Assembly: GCA_031398385.1 (NCBI GenBank) | Contig: JANNNE010000132.1 | Span: 1-36,364 of the forward strand | Direction of reading: 5' to 3' | Length of the DNA stretch: 36,364 nucleotides | Source of the DNA: Ideonella_A sp031398385 | GTDB lineage: Bacteria > Pseudomonadota > Gammaproteobacteria > Burkholderiales > Burkholderiaceae_C | Part shown: in pieces, positions 16,172-23,819 of the stretch | How the letters are laid out: each line of letters opens with the position of its first letter | Position numbering within the stretch: position 1 is the stretch's first letter | Translations under genes and position numbers: made by a program | Notes under the pieces: model-generated | What the model saw: the letters and a program-made list of their open reading frames with translations, nothing else | The model's database searches: none | What the model was told of the DNA's origin: nothing

Positions 16172-16195
16172 GCCCCGAGGCACTCGCGTCGGGGC
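16172..16195 (+). other. stem-loop between livK and livH (attenuator or mRNA-stabilising hairpin)
   Basis: GCCCCGA (16172-16178) pairs with TCGGGGC (16189-16195) around a 10-nt loop, 10 bp after the livK stop. No U-run follows, so it is not a standard terminator. In binding-protein operons such hairpins often protect the 3' end of the binding-protein message and lower downstream expression; that role is inferred. Confidence 0.5.
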
Positions 16196-16331
16196 TGAGC
16201 CCGGACTCCCGAGTTTTCGAGGCGGGCGCAGATCCGGGCCGCTGTGCCCGGCGCGACCAGTCAGACGCGCTGGTCGGCCTGCCAAGCCACTTTTCCCCCG
16301 GCTTTGCTCGATCTTCCCAACGAGCCATTCG

Positions 16332-17210
16332 ATGGATTTCGCGACTTTTCTGATTCAGTGCCTCAACTCCCTGCAGTACGGGCTGTTGCTGTTCCTGGTC
16401 GCTTCGGGCCTGACGCTGATCTTCGGCATCATGGGCGTGATCAACCTCGCCCACGGCAGCTTCTACATGATCGGCGCCTACATGGGGTTTGCGCTGGCGC
16501 CGGTCGTCGGTAGCTTCGGCGGCGGCTTCTTCTCGACGCTGGTGGTCGGCGTGGTGCTGGCGGTGTTGCTTGGCTATGTGCTCGAATGGGTCTTCTTCAG
16601 CTATCTGTACGAACGCGAGCACCTGCAGCAGGTCCTGATGACCTACGGGCTGATCCTGGTGTTCGAAGAATTGCGAAGCATTCTGGTCGGTGACGATGTA
16701 CACGGCGTGCCGGCACCGGCGATCCTGGCCGGAACGCTGCCGCTCGGCGAGTTGATGACCTATCCGGTCTATCGCCTCTTCATTTCGGCGGTGTGTCTGC
16801 TGCTCGCACTCGGCATGTACCTGGTTTTCACGCGCACCCGGCTCGGCATGATGATCCGCGCTGGCAGCACCAACCGCGAGATGGTCCAATCGCTGGGCAT
16901 CGACATCAAGTTTCTGTACCGGGTCGTCTTCGCCGCGGGGGTAGCCATCGCGGTACTGGCCGGCATGGTGGCAGCGCCGGTTTCCTCGGTTTACCCGGGC
17001 ATGGGCAATTCGGTGCTGATCATCTGTTTTGTCGTGGTCGTGATCGGTGGCATCGGCTCGATCCGGGGTGCATTGGCTGCGGCGTTGCTGATCGGCGTGG
17101 TCGACACCTTCGGCAAGGTGCTGCTGCCGCAGGCCGCGGGTGTACTGGTGTATGTGTTGATGGCGCTGATCCTGCTGTGGAAGCCGGACGGCTTGTTCAA
17201 GGCCGGATGA
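16332..17210 (+). CDS. livH: branched-chain amino acid ABC transporter permease LivH
   Basis: 292 residues with about eight hydrophobic segments. The N-terminal LIFGIMGVINLAHGSFYMIGAYMGF is the signature of LivH permeases. Later LGMMIRAGSTNREMVQSLGIDIKFLYRVVFAAGVAIAVLAG is the conserved cytoplasmic loop contacting the ATPase (EAA-like), and the end VLMALILLWKPDGLF is typical. It forms the inner-membrane channel with LivM. Its stop codon overlaps the start of livM (ATGATG at 17207-17212), so translation is coupled. Confidence 0.95.
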   Translation: MDFATFLIQCLNSLQYGLLLFLVASGLTLIFGIMGVINLAHGSFYMIGAYMGFALAPVVGSFGGGFFSTLVVGVVLAVLLGYVLEWVFFSYLYEREHLQQVLMTYGLILVFEELRSILVGDDVHGVPAPAILAGTLPLGELMTYPVYRLFISAVCLLLALGMYLVFTRTRLGMMIRAGSTNREMVQSLGIDIKFLYRVVFAAGVAIAVLAGMVAAPVSSVYPGMGNSVLIICFVVVVIGGIGSIRGALAAALLIGVVDTFGKVLLPQAAGVLVYVLMALILLWKPDGLFKAG

Positions 17211-18289
17211 TGAACGTCGACACGCCACGCCATCCTGCATCGGCTGTATCAGGCCGCGGGTCGGTCGGGTCGGAACTGCAGGCGCCACCGCCGACCGACG
17301 TCGGCGCGACCAAACTCGTCACCGCGGGTCTGATCTTCCTCGCGCTGGCCGCCTACCCGTTCGTCGCTGGCGACTACGGGCTCGATCTGGTCACCAAGAT
17401 CATGATCTACGCGATCCTGGCGCTGAGCCTCGAATTGCTGGTCGGCAGCACGGGGCTGGTCTGTTTCGGCCAGTCGGCGTTCTTCGGCATCGGCGCCTAT
17501 GCCGCGGTGCTGCTGTCTCCGGACAACGCGTCGGCGTCGGTGCTGTGGCTGCTGCCGGCGTGCATGGCGCTGGCGGCGGTCTACGCGCTGTTCGTCGGCG
17601 CGCTGTCGCTGCGTACCAAGGGTGTGTACTTCATCATGGTGACGCTGGCCTTTGCGCAGATGGCCTATTTCGTTGTCCACGACACGCCGCTGGGCGGCGG
17701 CACCGACGGCATCTACCTGTACACCTCGCCGGCGCTCGGCAGCTGGGTCGAATTCTCTGGCGCGTTACCGTTGTATTTCCTGACCTGGACCTGCCTGCTG
17801 CTGGCGTTCGCCTTTCTCGGCCAGCTGCTGCGCTCGCGTTTCGGTCGCGCGCTGGCCGGTATCCGGGTCAACGAGCAGCGCATGCGCGCCACCGGCTTCT
17901 CGACCTACCCTTACAAACTGGCCGCGTTCGTGATCTCCGGCGCCATCGCCGGCCTGAGCGGCTTCCTGTTCGCGATCAAGGACGGCTATGTGAACCCGGA
18001 AATGCTCGGCTGGCACCTGTCGGGTTCGGTGCTGATCATGATCATCCTCGGCGGGCTGGGCCACCTGCGCGGCGCGTTGGTCGGTGCATTCGCGTTTGCC
18101 TTGTTGCAGGAATTCTTCAAGTCCGAAGCGATCTTCGGCGACTTCGCGAAGCACTGGCACATGGGCCTGGGGCTGACGATCATCGTCAGTGTCGCGCTGC
18201 TGCCGCGCGGGCTGTTCGGAGTGCCCGGGCAGATCCGCGAGCGGCTGCAGGGTCGTGGAGAAGGCGCCGGCGAGCGGGGATCCGTCTGA
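17207..18289 (+). CDS. livM: branched-chain amino acid ABC transporter permease LivM
   Basis: 360 residues from ATG 17207 (a second ATG follows at once). The open frame continues far upstream but that part is a shadow of livH. After a hydrophilic N-terminus of about 35 residues come LivM hallmarks: IMIYAILALSLELLVGSTGLVCFGQSAFFGIGAYAAVLL, the loop RFGRALAGIRVNEQRMRATGFSTYPYKLAAFVISGAIAGLSGFLFA, and GGLGHLRGALVGAFAFALLQEF near the end. It pairs with LivH in the membrane. The stop (18287-18289) overlaps the livG start by one base. Confidence 0.95.
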   Translation: MMNVDTPRHPASAVSGRGSVGSELQAPPPTDVGATKLVTAGLIFLALAAYPFVAGDYGLDLVTKIMIYAILALSLELLVGSTGLVCFGQSAFFGIGAYAAVLLSPDNASASVLWLLPACMALAAVYALFVGALSLRTKGVYFIMVTLAFAQMAYFVVHDTPLGGGTDGIYLYTSPALGSWVEFSGALPLYFLTWTCLLLAFAFLGQLLRSRFGRALAGIRVNEQRMRATGFSTYPYKLAAFVISGAIAGLSGFLFAIKDGYVNPEMLGWHLSGSVLIMIILGGLGHLRGALVGAFAFALLQEFFKSEAIFGDFAKHWHMGLGLTIIVSVALLPRGLFGVPGQIRERLQGRGEGAGERGSV

Positions 18290-19044
18290 TGGCCGGCGCC
18301 GAGGTGCTGCTGCGCGGACGCGATATCACGCGGCGCTGGGGTGGGCTGGTCGCGGTCGATGCGGTCTCGATCGATCTTCAGCGGGGTGAACTGCATGCGG
18401 TGATCGGTACCAACGGAGCCGGCAAGTCGACCTTGGTCAATATCCTGTCGGGCGAGATCGAGCCGTCTGCGGGCCGCGTCGAACTGCTTGGTCATGATGT
18501 CACCGACTGGACCCAGCCGCGCCGCGCGCGGGCCGGTCTGGGACGCAGCTACCAGCGCAACACCATCTATCCCAGCTTCAGCGTGTTCGAGAACTGCCGC
18601 CTGGCAGCCCAAGCCAAGGTGCAGAAGCCCTGGCATGTGTGGCGCAGCGCTGCGCGCTGCGAGGCGAGCGCAGCGGCTGCCCATGCCGCTGCGCAGCGCG
18701 CCGGTCTGGACGACGTGCTCGAATGCAGCGCCGGCATGCTTTCGCACGGCCAGAAACGCCAGCTCGAGATTGCGATGTGCCTGGCCACCGATCCACAGGT
18801 GCTGTTGCTCGACGAGCCGCTGGCCGGCATGGGTGCCGAGGAGACCGCCCGCATGCTGGCCCTGCTCGACGAGTTGAAGGCCGGCCATGCGATCCTTCTC
18901 GTCGAGCACGACATGGACGCGGTTTTCCAGGTGGCCGACCGAATCACGGTGATGGTCAACGGGGCGGTCATCGCCTGCGATTCGCCGGACGCGGTGCGCG
19001 CCAGCGCGGACGTTCAGGCCGCTTACCTCGGGGGCGACGAATGA
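18289..19044 (+). CDS. livG: branched-chain amino acid ABC transporter ATP-binding protein LivG
   Basis: 251 residues from ATG 18289. ABC ATPase motifs in order: Walker A GTNGAGKST, Q-loop region LGRSYQRNTIYPSFSVFEN, signature LSHGQKRQLEIAM, Walker B VLLLDEPLAGM and H-loop LLVEHDM. The GKSTLVNILSGEIEPSAG and YPSFSVFEN segments and the signature LSxGQKRQLEIAM separate LivG-type from LivF-type subunits. It hydrolyses ATP on the cytoplasmic face, in a heterodimer with LivF. Start and stop overlap those of livM and livF. Confidence 0.95.
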   Translation: MAGAEVLLRGRDITRRWGGLVAVDAVSIDLQRGELHAVIGTNGAGKSTLVNILSGEIEPSAGRVELLGHDVTDWTQPRRARAGLGRSYQRNTIYPSFSVFENCRLAAQAKVQKPWHVWRSAARCEASAAAAHAAAQRAGLDDVLECSAGMLSHGQKRQLEIAMCLATDPQVLLLDEPLAGMGAEETARMLALLDELKAGHAILLVEHDMDAVFQVADRITVMVNGAVIACDSPDAVRASADVQAAYLGGDE

Positions 19045-19754
19045 GCGGCGATCCGATCGTCGACGCACGCGACATCCACGCCTGGTACGGATCGAGTCAC
19101 GTGCTGCATGGCATCGATCTGCAGATCGCGCGGGGCCAGACCGTCGGGCTGCTCGGCCGCAACGGCATGGGCAAGAGCACCTTGATCCGCACCTTGCTCG
19201 GCCATGTCACCCAGCGCGAGGGGAGCATCCGGCTGTTCGGCCAGGACGCCTCGCAGTTCAGGCCGCACCAGGTGGCGCGTCTGGGTGTGGCTTATGTACC
19301 CGAAGGGCGCGGCGTGTTCCCAAATCTCAGCGTGCGCGAAAACCTGGTGATGGCCGCGCGTCGAGGCCCGGACGGGCGCGACGGCTGGTCCCTCGATCGC
19401 GTGTTGCAGACATTCCCTCGACTGGCCGAGCGCATGGGCAACCAGGGCAGCCAGTTGTCCGGCGGCGAGCAGCAGATGCTGGCGATCGGGCGCGCGCTGA
19501 TGACCCAACCCGAACTGATCATCCTCGACGAGGCCACCGAAGGCCTGGCGCCGCTGATCGTCGCGGAGATCTGGCGTGTGCTCGGCGAGATCCGCACCAG
19601 TGGCATCGCCACGCTGATCGTCGATCGCGACTACCGCAAGGTGCTGGCACGATCGGATCAGGCGCTGGTCCTTCAGAAGGGTCAGGTCGTGCTGGGGGGG
19701 CGCTCGGCGGATGTGGTTGCCAGTGCCGAGCTGGCCGGATTCCTCGGCGTATGA
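19041..19754 (+). CDS. livF: branched-chain amino acid ABC transporter ATP-binding protein LivF
   Basis: 237 residues from ATG 19041, overlapping livG by 4 bp. Motifs: Walker A GRNGMGKST, GVAYVPEGRGVFPNLSVRENL (typical LivF Q-loop region), signature LSGGEQQMLAIGRAL and Walker B LIILDEATEGLAP. Two small departures are visible. The Walker B tail reads DEAT where most LivF have DEPS, and the usual LLVEQN after the D-loop is LIVDRDY. Both look like a LivF subclass rather than inactivation, since the catalytic Glu of DEA is kept. This completes a full five-gene importer. Confidence 0.95.
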   Translation: MSGDPIVDARDIHAWYGSSHVLHGIDLQIARGQTVGLLGRNGMGKSTLIRTLLGHVTQREGSIRLFGQDASQFRPHQVARLGVAYVPEGRGVFPNLSVRENLVMAARRGPDGRDGWSLDRVLQTFPRLAERMGNQGSQLSGGEQQMLAIGRALMTQPELIILDEATEGLAPLIVAEIWRVLGEIRTSGIATLIVDRDYRKVLARSDQALVLQKGQVVLGGRSADVVASAELAGFLGV

Positions 19755-19842
19755 ACCCCATCGAACACCGCTTGCTGTCGATCTTGATCAGCGGCTTGCG
19801 CGTGCGCTGACCGGCTTTTTCACTTCCGACTGCACGCAGCGG

Positions 19843-21111
19843 ATGTATCGATTCTTTCTCTGGGTGAAGGACAGCGAGAACCAGCTTTGGGTGAAGCCGG
19901 CGATCGGCAGCCTGCTGGCGATCCTGTTTGCGTTGCTGGCGGCGCTGGGCAACCAGTTCGAGCTGCCCGAATCGATTCCGGAAATCGATCGCGAGACGCT
20001 CGACGGGCTGCTGACCGTGATCGCCTCCAGCATGCTGGCGGTGACGACTTTTTCCTTGTCGATCATGGTGGCGGCGTTTGCGACGGCGGCCACCGGTGCG
20101 TCGCCACGCGCATCGGCCCTTGTGGTGGGCGACGGCGACGCACACACCGCGATCGCCAGTTTTCTGTCGGCCTTCATTTATTCGATCATCGCCAAGTCTG
20201 CGCTCGGGGTCAGCTACTACGGCGCGGCCGGCCGCCTGATCCTGTTCGCCAGCACCCTGGCGGTGATCATCTACCTGATCTACACGCTGATCCGCTGGGT
20301 CAAGACCATGTCGTCGCTGGGGCGCATGGGCAATACGATCGCCAAGATCGAGACGGCGACGGCTGCCGCCATGCAGGTCTACCGGGATCGGCCGACGATG
20401 GGTGCGCGGCTGGCGTCGCCGGCGGATGCGCCGGGCACGCCGGTCACTGCCGACCAGGTAGCCTATGTGCGGCACATCGACATCGATGCCCTGCAGGGCC
20501 TGGCGGTCGAGCTCGATGCGCAGATCCACATCCGGGTTCGTCCTGGCACGCTGGTCGATCCGGGCGCCGTGCTGGTCTCGATCGACACGACGCAGGAGAT
20601 CGATGTCGAGCGGGTCCGCAAGGCGTTCGTTTTGGGCCACGCACGAAGCTTCGACCAGGATCCGCGCTTCGGTCTGATCGTGCTCAGCGAGGTGGCTCAG
20701 CGCGCCCTGTCGCCGGCCGTCAACGATCCCGGGACGGCCATCGCGGTCTTGAATGCCATGGCGCGGGTGCTGGTCGAGGTTCGACCCGACCCGCAGCCGA
20801 CGCCGCACGACGAGCACGATCGACTGAGCCTGGTCGAACTCCAGGAAGAAGACTTCATCTACCAGGGCTTCGATCCGATCGCACGCGACGGCGCGGCCAA
20901 CTGCGCGGTGATCGTCAGGATGTTGAAGCTGCTCGCTTCGGTCGCAAATCACGGCGTCTTGTCGCTGAAAGCGCCGGCTCATCGGCAGGCTGCAGCGGCA
21001 ACCCAGCGGGCCGGGCAGGCACTCGGGATGCGCGCTGAAAGGCAGCTGGTCGACCAGCTGTTCACCTCGCTGCACGGCCCGGCGCTGGCCGCCATCGACG
21101 CGGCCGAGTGA
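19843..21111 (+). CDS. DUF2254 family membrane protein
   Basis: From ATG 19843 the product is 422 residues. The open frame reaches back into livF, and residues between 19753 and 19843 could be coding, so the start is uncertain. Four N-terminal membrane segments (VKPAIGSLLAILFALLAALG, LLTVIASSMLAVTTFSLSIMVAAFA, AIASFLSAFIYSIIAKSALG and LILFASTLAVIIYLIYTLI) are followed by a soluble domain of about 270 residues containing RSFDQDPRFGLIVLSEVAQRALSPAVNDPGTA, the hallmark of DUF2254. The family is widespread in proteobacterial inner membranes, with no established function known to me. It follows livF by about 90 bp and could be co-transcribed, although a transport link is not evident. Confidence 0.8.
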   Translation: MYRFFLWVKDSENQLWVKPAIGSLLAILFALLAALGNQFELPESIPEIDRETLDGLLTVIASSMLAVTTFSLSIMVAAFATAATGASPRASALVVGDGDAHTAIASFLSAFIYSIIAKSALGVSYYGAAGRLILFASTLAVIIYLIYTLIRWVKTMSSLGRMGNTIAKIETATAAAMQVYRDRPTMGARLASPADAPGTPVTADQVAYVRHIDIDALQGLAVELDAQIHIRVRPGTLVDPGAVLVSIDTTQEIDVERVRKAFVLGHARSFDQDPRFGLIVLSEVAQRALSPAVNDPGTAIAVLNAMARVLVEVRPDPQPTPHDEHDRLSLVELQEEDFIYQGFDPIARDGAANCAVIVRMLKLLASVANHGVLSLKAPAHRQAAAATQRAGQALGMRAERQLVDQLFTSLHGPALAAIDAAE

Positions 21112-21141
21112 CCCGGCTCTAGGCGCGGCGCAGCGCCCGCT

Positions 21142-21765
21142 TCAGATGAGCTTGGCGCTGGCCCGATCGGCGATCCGGTCGCGCCAAGCCTGCAGATTGG
21201 CCAGACCCTCGTCGGCCGGGCGATATTTCATCAGGCCTCGCGCAAATTCGATTGCGCAGAACGCGGTGATGTCGGCAATCGTGAAGCGCTCGCCGGCCAT
21301 GAAGGGTTGTCTGGCGAGTTCGGAGTCGAGCCAATGCGCAACCTTGCGCATCTTCTGCCCTTGCGAGGCACCAAACTCGGCGAACTGGGGTTGCTCCAGC
21401 GGCGCGAGCCCCGGGTGGGTATGGCGGATGCTGTTGGCGATGCCGCCCATGAAATAGAACTCGATCCGGCGATCCGCCATCTCGATGAAGGCGTGTTCGT
21501 CGAAGCCGCGGCCGAGCAGGTTCGGCTCGGGATGCAGGCCTTCGAGGTAGCCGCAGATCGCGCGGGTTTCGCCGAGCACGCGGCCGTCGTCGAGTTCGAG
21601 CACCGGCACCTTGGCGAGCGGGCTCTTGGCCAGGTAGTCGGCGCTGCGGTGTTGATCCTTGCCGATTTCGACCAGCGCGAACTCGATGTCGGTGATGCCT
21701 TTTTCGGCGATGAACATCTGCACGCGGCGCGGATTCGGGGCGCGTGGGGAAATGAAGAGTTTCAT
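21142..21765 (-). CDS. glutathione S-transferase family protein
   Basis: 207 residues from ATG 21765, which is preceded by AGGAGCG; a longer in-frame extension to 21933 lacks family features. The thioredoxin-like N-terminal domain begins MKLFISPRAPNPRRVQMFIAEKG and includes the glutathione-binding KVPVLELDDGRVLGETRAICGYLE (cis-Pro before VLEL; E/T near the gamma-Glu site). The helical C-terminal domain ends with FTIADITAFCAIEFARG, the conserved N-capping/hydrophobic staple segment. It is a cytoplasmic enzyme for glutathione conjugation or peroxide reduction; the substrate is unknown. It converges on the DUF2254 gene with 30 bp between, and folA lies 61 bp upstream. Confidence 0.9.
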   Translation of the reverse strand: MKLFISPRAPNPRRVQMFIAEKGITDIEFALVEIGKDQHRSADYLAKSPLAKVPVLELDDGRVLGETRAICGYLEGLHPEPNLLGRGFDEHAFIEMADRRIEFYFMGGIANSIRHTHPGLAPLEQPQFAEFGASQGQKMRKVAHWLDSELARQPFMAGERFTIADITAFCAIEFARGLMKYRPADEGLANLQAWRDRIADRASAKLI

Positions 21766-21826
21766 CGAACGCTCCTGGGTGGGTCGGCTGGTGTGACGCG
21801 ACGGCGGAGTTGGATCGCCAGGCCGG

Positions 21827-22396
21827 TCAACGCTTGCGGTCGTAGGTGACGAACGCATAGGACGGCTCGGTGTCGTTCGAGGCGCGCCGGCTGTCACGAT
21901 CGATCTCGGCCCAACCCGGTTCCATCTGTGCAAAATCCGGGAAGTGGTTGTTGCCTGAATATTCGGCGTCGATCTCAGTCAGGTACAGGCGAGCGGCATC
22001 AGGGAGCGCCTGCGCGTAGATCTGCGCGCCGCCGATCACCATCAACTCGGGGGTTCTGTCCGCATCGGTCGGTTCTGCCTGGGGGGTTTCTTGTTGCCTG
22101 ATCCAGGCCTCGCCGAGCCGGCGCGCGCTGGCCAGATCGGAAGCCACCTGCAGTTGGCCCTCGATCGGGTCGATCGAGCCACCGCGGGTCACCACGATAT
22201 TCAGGCGCCCGGGCAGCGGCCGGCCGATCGATTCGAAGGTGCGGCGGCCCATGATCACCGGCTTGCCCAACGTCAGGCGCTTGAAGTGCCGCAGGTCGTC
22301 CGGCAGATGCCAGGGCATGCGTTCGCTGTCGACGCCGATCAGGCGATTGCGGTCGATGGCCGCGATCAGCGACAGCCGGATCGGATCGTTGCGCAT
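21827..22396 (-). CDS. folA: dihydrofolate reductase (FolA)
   Basis: 189 residues from ATG 22396; a TTG at 22426 is possible but would overlap the upstream gene. The product reduces dihydrofolate to tetrahydrofolate with NADPH. Motifs: LIAAIDRNRLIGVDSERMPWHLPDDLRHFK with catalytic D34, the NADPH-binding GKPVIMGRRTFESIGRPLPGRLNIVVTR, VIGGAQIYAQALP, and LTEIDAEYSGNNHFPDF. Compared with the usual 160-170 residues it has an insertion of about 15-20 residues before VIGG (rich in Gln, Glu, Thr and Pro). thyA is not adjacent. Confidence 0.95.
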   Translation of the reverse strand: MRNDPIRLSLIAAIDRNRLIGVDSERMPWHLPDDLRHFKRLTLGKPVIMGRRTFESIGRPLPGRLNIVVTRGGSIDPIEGQLQVASDLASARRLGEAWIRQQETPQAEPTDADRTPELMVIGGAQIYAQALPDAARLYLTEIDAEYSGNNHFPDFAQMEPGWAEIDRDSRRASNDTEPSYAFVTYDRKR

Positions 22397-22415
22397 GACT
22401 GAAGCCGCGCGTGGC

Positions 22416-22865
22416 TCAGCGGGCAAATGCTACCGCTGCAACCGTGCAGACCGACAACACGAGGTTGACCGCCACCAGCTGGCGAATTGAATTCAGCGCC
22501 TTGGCGGCCTCTGGCCAGTTGGCGGAATTGCTGTGCAGCCGCAGGCGTGGAAAAAGTCGGACATAGACGTAGACAAAAACCCCGCTCATCAACAACCCGA
22601 GTGCGAACATCACATGCCATCCGAGCGGGGCGAACGCCATGCCAACCTGCAACATCATGATCAGGCCACTGCCCAGCACCAGCACGACCGCGACCGCGGT
22701 GATCGGCAGGAAGCGGGCGAAGGTAGCCGTCCACAGCGGCAGACGCTTCGGCGGCTCAAGCAGTGCGGCGGCGGCCGGGCGCAAGCAGAAATACGCGAAG
22801 AACATGCCGCCGACCCAGATGATGACGCCGGCCAGGTGGGTGAACAGCAGGATTTGTCTGAGCAT
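22416..22865 (-). CDS. CopD-domain / DUF-type small integral membrane protein
   Basis: 149 residues from ATG 22865 (a TTG 39 bp upstream is also in frame). Four hydrophobic segments: ILLFTHLAGVIIWVGGMFFAYFCL, FLPITAVAVVLVLGSGLIMML, WHVMFALGLLMSGVFVYVYVRL and LVAVNLVLSVCTVAAVAF. The H in FTHLAGVIIWVGGM and the later GWHVMFALG are arranged as in CopD-like proteins, which may bind haem or copper through membrane histidines. No copC or copper regulator is adjacent, so copper transport is not implied. It ends 19 bp before the folA start on the same strand. Confidence 0.7.
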   Translation of the reverse strand: MLRQILLFTHLAGVIIWVGGMFFAYFCLRPAAAALLEPPKRLPLWTATFARFLPITAVAVVLVLGSGLIMMLQVGMAFAPLGWHVMFALGLLMSGVFVYVYVRLFPRLRLHSNSANWPEAAKALNSIRQLVAVNLVLSVCTVAAVAFAR

Positions 22866-22985
22866 GGCGAGCAGGAGCGTGTTGGTGGAGGAACTGGGAC
22901 GCAAAGGCCCGGTGCCGCGGCGCGGGACGGGAAGGGGTGATCGTAGCGCGCACGGCGCGCAGGTCGGATTCGGGTCGCCCGTGCC

Positions 22986-23645
22986 TCAGATGTCCGACGC
23001 CGCTTCCCGTCCGGCCGCGATGTGGCGATGCATCAGCCGTGCCGCCTGCCCGGCGTCGCGCGCTCGAATTGCGCTCATCAGATCACGGTGTTCCTGCAGC
23101 GAAGCCTCGAGCCGGCCCTGCCGGAACAAGGAGTGATGGCGATTCAACTTCATTACCTTGCGCAGATCGGCAACTACCTGGATGCGCCAGCGGTTGTCGG
23201 CGAGTTCAAGCAGCCGCATGTGAAAGCCTTCATTGGCGGCGAAAAACGCCTCGCGGTCGTCGATGCGGCGTTCCAGCTCATCATGCATTTGCTGCAACTG
23301 CTCGATTTCGTCGCCGCTCGCCTGCGCCGCGACCGTTGCGGCGGCGTCACTTTCCAGCAGAGCCATCAGGTGATAGACCTCGGCCAGATCGCGCTCCGAC
23401 ACTTCAGTGACATAGGCGCCGCGGCGCAGTTTCATCGTCACCAGACCTTCGGCCGCCAGCACCTTCAGCGCTTCGCGAAGCGGTGTGCGGCTGATGCCGA
23501 ACTCGGCCGTGAAAGCCTGCTCGTCGATCCAGCTGCCGGGCGCCAGTCGGTGACTGAGGATCTGCGACCGCAAGCGTTCAGCCACCTGCTCATACAGCGC
23601 GCGGGTGGGCAGGCCATCGGTATTCGGCTTGACCATGACTGACAT
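22986..23645 (-). CDS. GntR/FCD-family transcriptional regulator, divergent from the methylmalonyl-CoA mutase gene
   Basis: 219 residues from ATG 23645; the frame is open to 23816, but that would run through the palindrome and into the mutase leader. The N-terminal winged helix-turn-helix reads ALYEQVAERLRSQILSHRLAPGSWIDEQAFTAEFGISRTPLREALKVLAAEGLVTMKLRRGAYV, a textbook GntR domain. The C-terminal part is an all-helical FCD domain (EVYHLMALLESDAAATVAAQA, ... RHHSLFRQGRLEASLQEHRDLMSAIRARDAGQAARLMHRHI) with the metal-binding Asp/His pattern, which senses small carboxylates. Its divergent placement and the palindrome at 23679-23698 make it the probable regulator of the propionate/methylmalonyl genes. 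The effector could be a propionate-pathway acid; this is inference. Confidence 0.9.
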   Translation of the reverse strand: MSVMVKPNTDGLPTRALYEQVAERLRSQILSHRLAPGSWIDEQAFTAEFGISRTPLREALKVLAAEGLVTMKLRRGAYVTEVSERDLAEVYHLMALLESDAAATVAAQASGDEIEQLQQMHDELERRIDDREAFFAANEGFHMRLLELADNRWRIQVVADLRKVMKLNRHHSLFRQGRLEASLQEHRDLMSAIRARDAGQAARLMHRHIAAGREAASDI

Positions 23646-23678
23646 TGGCGAGGGCTTCCGGTTCGCGAGCCATTCAGT

Positions 23679-23698
23679 ATAATTCAAAATTGAATTAT
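23679..23698. promoter_or_regulatory. 20-bp palindromic operator between the GntR gene and the mutase gene
   Basis: Arms ATAATTCAA (23679-23687) and TTGAATTAT (23690-23698) are exact inverted repeats around a central AA. The site is an AT-rich island in GC-rich DNA, lies 33 bp upstream of the GntR start, and overlaps a TATAAT (23678-23683) usable as a rightward -10 element. Size, symmetry and position suit a GntR dimer operator giving autoregulation and control of the mutase operon. Confidence 0.75.
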
Positions 23699-23819
23699 GA
23701 TATCGGACCGCGTCAGCAGTCGGGCCGCGCAAGTACTGGAAGCGTATGCCGGCTGCGGAGCCCAGCCCGCTGTCGGGCATGCAACGCAGCGGCTGCTGCC
23801 GATCATGAGACTGCAAGCA

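Noticed and set aside
19751..19810. ATGA-overlapping start after livF giving a 19-residue peptide
   Set aside because: Stops after 19 codons and is out of frame with the DUF2254 gene; probably chance, although it could couple translation.
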